DNA from: Pagrus major
Lineage: Eukaryota > Chordata > Actinopteri > Spariformes > Sparidae
Assembly: GCF_040436345.1 (NCBI RefSeq)
Contig: NC_133230.1
Span: 20,222,197 to 20,286,196 of the forward strand
DNA length: 64,000 nucleotides
Direction: 5' to 3'
Positions within the stretch are counted from its first letter, which is position 1, and the number at the start of each line of letters is the position of its first letter. The position numbers and the translations under genes are program-made. Below are positions 61,301 to 64,000 of this stretch, one piece after another. The notes beneath the pieces were generated by a model. It did no database searches. It saw only the letters and a list, made by a program, of their open reading frames with translations, and had not been told where the DNA came from.

Positions 61301-63570
61301 CATCCTGTCCTTGGGTAAATCTTACTGAAGCTTTGAAGCCTCAAAAATGCTATTTGTGACAGCTCTACAACAGCATGTACATAAAATAATGAGTTTACCT
61401 TGCTCTGCAGAGGTGGGTCTAGAGACCGTCTGGCTATAGATGTGCATGGCACATGGGATGGAAGAGGCTGCTCCAGAGCTGGACGATGATGAGGTAAAGG
61501 GCTTAATCCTCCTGAGCTTCTGGGTTGGTTGCCCAGTACAGAGTGTGTTAGAGCCAGTGGAAACAGCTGTCCACATTGCTCTCGGGGGCTGCGTGACCAC
61601 AACTGCAGAGGTGTACGCAGGAGGGTCGGAAAGAGGCTCGGAATGGCAGAAGTGAGACTTTGCCAAGGACTGTGCATAGGACGGTGGCTGAGGAGGTGGC
61701 GGCGGTGGCGGGCAATGGAGAGGCGGGGAAGTCGGGGCAGGAGAGCAGTGCTGCGGATGAATGTGTGTGCAGTCTAAAGTGGCAGGGAAGCCAGAGTAGT
61801 GCTGGGAGGCCTGGACCTCTGGCTGGGTTTTACCAGTTCTGACCGCTGCCTGTTGGTCTTCAGACAAAGTCTGGACAGAAGGCTGGCTGTCAGCAGCCTT
61901 GATGTCTGGGTCACTGCTGACTTTATGTGCCTCCAGAAGCGGCAGTTTCCTCTCATACTGGACAACATGACAGCCGTGGACGGCGTCCACCTGCAGCTGC
62001 ACATTCCCGTTCACATTCCTGAAAGACAGAACAAGACAACAACACAATCGTAATAACAACAAGCACAACAATTTGTATGTATAATCAACAATTACAAAGC
62101 AGAGCAATAGTTATAAATTTTAACGTCAACTGAAGCCAGGAGGAAAGTTTAGTGTGGTTAAGCAGCTTGTCCAGATGTTGACGCGAGACACAGTGATGGT
62201 CCAAAGGGAGAGGATAAATGGCAAATAATAACAGCAATTGAAGTCTTGCAGCAACAACCATCTCCCTAATCTGGCTACCTAACGAATGGAAAATCATAGA
62301 TTAGCTTAGCTGGGGGCCAAATCTCAAGACGATATTGCGCAACAGTCAAGCTGCGGTTAAAACTTGAACGCCCATACTGATTCAAATGACATAAATGCAC
62401 ATTGTATTACAATAACAAGAATTTGGTTCGATAAACAGGCACAGTTTATCTATAAGTGCCTTTCCCCTCCTGCCCCCAAATCGATGCCACAATGCCACAT
62501 CAACATTGGGCATGCGCTGGAAAAGATGACTGTGCAACATCCTCTCAGCTGTTCCTCTCACCTATCCAATCGAAAGACCAAACAAACGCCACGTTACAAT
62601 CCAACCGTTTCCACAAACTGATGGAGAGATTTATTCCCCAATCCCGACCACAATGGAAATGCTTACCTTTCATGGAAAAGTCTGTTTGCCAACTTGTAGT
62701 TCATTGATGTCTTGGACTCCAGATATCCACTGAGAGAAAAAGATAATAAGCAAATTACAATAATCATAAAGGCAGGAGCCCCGATGAGGCCCGACATTAT
62801 TATTTGCGGCGTATGTGTTAAAATGAGGCTTCTGTGATATAGCTACTCTGGAAGCAGCCGCTATTAAATGCACCAATCATTTCCCAGACTGCTCAATAAT
62901 ATGCTTTCAAAAATGCCACAAAATCCCTGCAGCAGAAAGGGCCATGGAACTAATCAGGCAACAAATCCTCATATAGGAATATGAATTGTAAGCAAGGAGA
63001 CGGATTTCCTCTCTAATAGGGGCTTCAATGCCATTTCAACATAAAGTCACTGTGGGATATAAGCCTTTCTTGGAACATAATACATAGAGTTCAACAAATG
63101 CCAACTCTGTAGCTACACCTCGGTCTGTGGGTTCAATTAGTGACAGTCAAGAGGAGTTGTATGGTTTGGTTTTGTATTAGTAACGAGTAACATTACAGAC
63201 AAACACCCCGTAGGGATCGCAATTGATTTGTCTGCTCCTTCTTGGCCCAGCTTACCCATAAAGCTCCAATGTTTCTGCAGTGGGAAAAATCCTAATGAAG
63301 CCTCCTCGTCTCTCATACTCCTCCTTTATCCTCCTCAGCACTTTGATCTGTGTTAGTGAAAGAAAACAAAAGACGAGTTAATGTACTTACGGCTTCCTAT
63401 AACGTCTTGATTCAACAAAATTGCACACGTCGTGTAGCGAGCTGCCATTGTTGGGCCCTCACCTCCTCAGTAGTCAAGCTCAGAGTGCTGTCTCCTTGGC
63501 CTTGTTTAGCTCCTTGTTTGTCTTTGGATCCCTCTGTTTCTGAGTTACTGGCTGATGTGGGCCTCTGTCG
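43303..63570 (-). CDS. ttll5: Tubulin polyglutamylase TTLL5, C-terminal half (partial at right edge), 9 exons seen
   Basis: TTLL5 (STAMP) adds glutamate chains to tubulin and other proteins such as RPGR in cilia; in mammals its C-terminal half also binds nuclear-receptor coactivators. The catalytic TTL domain is not in the window. Exons in transcript order: 63570-63463, 63347-63256, 62729-62667, 62018-61399, 60232-60045, 58158-58019, 51517-51316, 47949-47741 and 43385-43303 or beyond. All junctions agree in phase, giving 568 residues. Matches to recalled human TTLL5: [96 protein letters not shown] and LLDQS. The mammalian stretch of several hundred residues between YERKL and HIYSQ is represented by only about 170 residues. 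The final exon and stop are uncertain. The gene converges on tgfb3 as in human. Confidence 0.92.
43386..47740. other. ttll5: ttll5 intron between the last two exons (4.4 kb)
   Basis: No exon recognised and no long repeat. It includes unique-looking sequence and a GA/CT-rich patch near 45.7 kb. Confidence 0.5.
47741..47949 (-). CDS. ttll5: ttll5 exon with histidine-rich segment
   Basis: 209 nt, phase 0 in and 2 out, 69 residues. Contains [10 protein letters not shown] and [20 protein letters not shown], the latter aligning with the LVPKPPPNHEQ region of human TTLL5. If the following intron is retained, an in-frame TAA comes immediately (CTC ATC AAG TAA). Confidence 0.88.
47950..51315. other. 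ttll5: ttll5 intron (3.4 kb)
   Basis: No exon seen. A stretch at about 48240-48670 and a short TTACATATTGCACCTTTAA end at 49557-49575 look like old transposon remnants. Confidence 0.5.
48240..48670. repeat. Possible old transposon remnant
   Basis: Words such as AACTGGGGGTGTGCTGACTG, TCATCTACTGAAGGTAATAC and GAGTACCTCAAACTAC recall a fish interspersed repeat. No terminal repeats or target duplication were found. Confidence 0.35.
51316..51517 (-). CDS. ttll5: ttll5 exon, glutamine-rich helix
   Basis: 202 nt, phase 2 in and 0 out. Encodes [19 protein letters not shown] and [19 protein letters not shown], a conserved Gln-rich helical segment of TTLL5. Donor GTATAG is weak. Confidence 0.95.
51518..58018. 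other. ttll5: Large ttll5 intron (6.5 kb)
   Basis: Contains a foldback MITE (51890-52173), short TA-rich microsatellites at 54259-54282 and 55829-55850, and a GC-richer patch at 56.3-56.6 kb. Open frames at 53.24-53.68 (plus) and 54.74-55.00 kb (minus) have no recognised homology. No exon is required by the flanking phases. Confidence 0.55.
51890..52173. mobile_element. Foldback MITE in ttll5 intron
   Basis: The left arm TTTTTGGGAAATGCTCATTT and the right end AAAATGTTAACCTATTCCTT followed by TAAA are the inverted ends of a family I recall as abundant in percomorphs. The middle has the diagnostic GGGAAACAGCTAGCCTGGCT and ATGCTAAGCTAAGATAACTG. It is diverged and non-coding. Confidence 0.75.
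58019..58158 (-). CDS. ttll5: ttll5 exon
   Basis: 140 nt, phase 0 in and 2 out, 46 residues starting [16 protein letters not shown]. It follows the SQINLLTQ exon as TNLNLATGIINR does in human TTLL5. Confidence 0.9.
58159..60044. other. ttll5: ttll5 intron (1.9 kb)
   Basis: No exon or clear repeat. A purine-rich GGAGGA tract lies at 59355-59400 and a GC-richer patch at 59.6-59.85 kb. Confidence 0.5.
60045..60232 (-). CDS. ttll5: ttll5 exon with INLLTQ motif
   Basis: 188 nt, phase 1 in and 0 out. Encodes [19 protein letters not shown], then [20 protein letters not shown] and [27 protein letters not shown] is the human counterpart. Confidence 0.94.
60233..61398. other. ttll5: ttll5 intron (1.2 kb)
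   Basis: Contains an unrecognised stretch with a minus-strand open frame (60294-60503) and a poly(T) run at 61009-61025. The frame has no acceptor that fits the flanking phases, so I do not call an exon. Confidence 0.5.
61399..62018 (-). CDS. ttll5: ttll5 large exon (620 nt), proline- and serine-rich
   Basis: Phase 2 in and 1 out, 206 codons. It starts [15 protein letters not shown], has [12 protein letters not shown] near residue 27, then a poorly conserved stretch with a run of seven prolines ([15 protein letters not shown]), a (S)6 tract, and ends [17 protein letters not shown]. The two ends match human TTLL5 segments that are far apart in the mammalian protein. Overlapping long frames in the same region are shadows. 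Confidence 0.9.
62019..62666. other. ttll5: ttll5 intron (0.65 kb)
   Basis: No exon seen; too short to hold the missing middle part of mammalian TTLL5. Confidence 0.7.
62667..62729 (-). CDS. ttll5: ttll5 exon with KTSMNY motif
   Basis: 63 nt, phase 2 in and out. Encodes [20 protein letters not shown], matching [20 protein letters not shown] of human TTLL5. Confidence 0.95.
62730..63255. other. ttll5: ttll5 intron (0.5 kb)
   Basis: Nothing recognised apart from the splice sites. Confidence 0.7.
63256..63347 (-). CDS. ttll5: ttll5 exon with FIRIFPT motif
   Basis: 92 nt, phase 0 in and 2 out. Encodes [20 protein letters not shown] and [10 protein letters not shown]. The RRGGF-RIFP signature is shared by TTLL4 and TTLL5 downstream of the catalytic domain. 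Confidence 0.96.
63463..63570 (-). CDS. ttll5: ttll5 exon, linker after the TTL domain
   Basis: 36 codons in phase 0 at both ends, starting [18 protein letters not shown] and ending SLTTEE. It aligns with RCRPLSASD...SMEE directly before IKVLRR in human TTLL5. Acceptor CTGTAG, donor GTGAGG. Confidence 0.9.
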
Positions 63571-64000
63571 CTACAGGGGGAGAACAGTAGAAACAATATT
63601 ACTTTTACGTCATTCATCTTTCCGTAGATACTTACTAATGCTAAAAAATAATTGAGTTCTTTTCATTTTATTATCAATTTAAAGCAATTACGAGGCTATC
63701 TTGATCTGGCTAGTATGCATTTGTTTTGGAATCAAGTGAAAGAAAGAGGCAACGCATTTTTAATACTATTTTTCTTAAAGTAATCTATTACTGACAAACG
63801 ACCTACAGATCTGAAACATAATTCTCATTTATAAATGGAAAATATGCAAACTACACCTCGTGTAACAAAATATTCCCTCTATCATCTTCTCCCTGTCACA
63901 TTAATGGAGCATTTTTGTTATGCACTGGCATTCCTGGCAGCCTCCCCCCTACATGCACTACCCGGCTGTGATTGACAACTTTGGCATGCAGGTTAGAACT
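63571..64000. other. ttll5: ttll5 intron running off the right edge
   Basis: No exon recognised in the last 430 bases; upstream ttll5 exons, including the catalytic TTL domain, must lie beyond the window. Confidence 0.6.

Noticed and set aside
61024..61677. 217-codon minus-strand open frame
   Set aside because: It overlaps the ttll5 620-nt exon in another frame; the exon frame has the TTLL5 match and correct phases, so this is a shadow.

Overview
The window reads as ray-finned fish nuclear DNA, most likely from a percomorph teleost. Genes are split into short exons with GT/AG junctions, dinucleotide microsatellites are frequent, and several MITE-like repeats resemble families common in percomorph genomes. 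Gene names come from exon-by-exon reading and recalled human proteins, not from a database search. The organism inference rests on repeat type and gene divergence only.

Three protein genes explain the coding content, in the order ift43(-) / tgfb3(+) / ttll5(-). This equals the human 14q24 block TTLL5-TGFB3-IFT43 in opposite orientation, with ift43 and tgfb3 head to head and tgfb3 and ttll5 tail to tail.

Layout: 1-10.43 kb is intergenic with no recognised exon; it holds a (CA)n cluster at 3.5-3.8 kb, a CCAAA tandem at 5.84 kb and a GC-rich block at 5.9-6.9 kb. 10.43-24.15 kb is the complete ift43 gene (IFT-A subunit): nine coding exons whose phases all close, giving 207 residues, plus a possible extra 12-nt microexon. 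24.15-26.0 kb is the shared head-to-head promoter region, with X-box-like motifs next to ift43 and a GC box, CRE half-site and TATA box at tgfb3. 26.0-38.0 kb is the complete tgfb3 gene: seven coding exons, 405 residues, furin site, 112-residue nine-cysteine ligand, and a leader with at least eight small upstream ORFs. 38.0-43.1 kb is the convergent intergenic region and carries a foldback MITE. 43.1-63.6 kb is the 3' half of ttll5 (nine exons); the catalytic TTL domain lies beyond the right edge.

The genes are linked by conserved neighbourhood, not by a shared pathway: ift43 and ttll5 both act in cilia and microtubules (retrograde transport and tubulin glutamylation), while tgfb3 encodes a secreted growth factor. 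The most notable points are: no RGD motif in the tgfb3 prodomain; a ttll5 C-terminal half in which one 620-nt exon appears to replace several hundred residues of the mammalian protein; ift43 microexons; a diverged direct repeat pair on either side of tgfb3 exon 1; and well-delimited MITEs, one with a near-perfect 8-bp target duplication. I found no previously undescribed multi-gene system.
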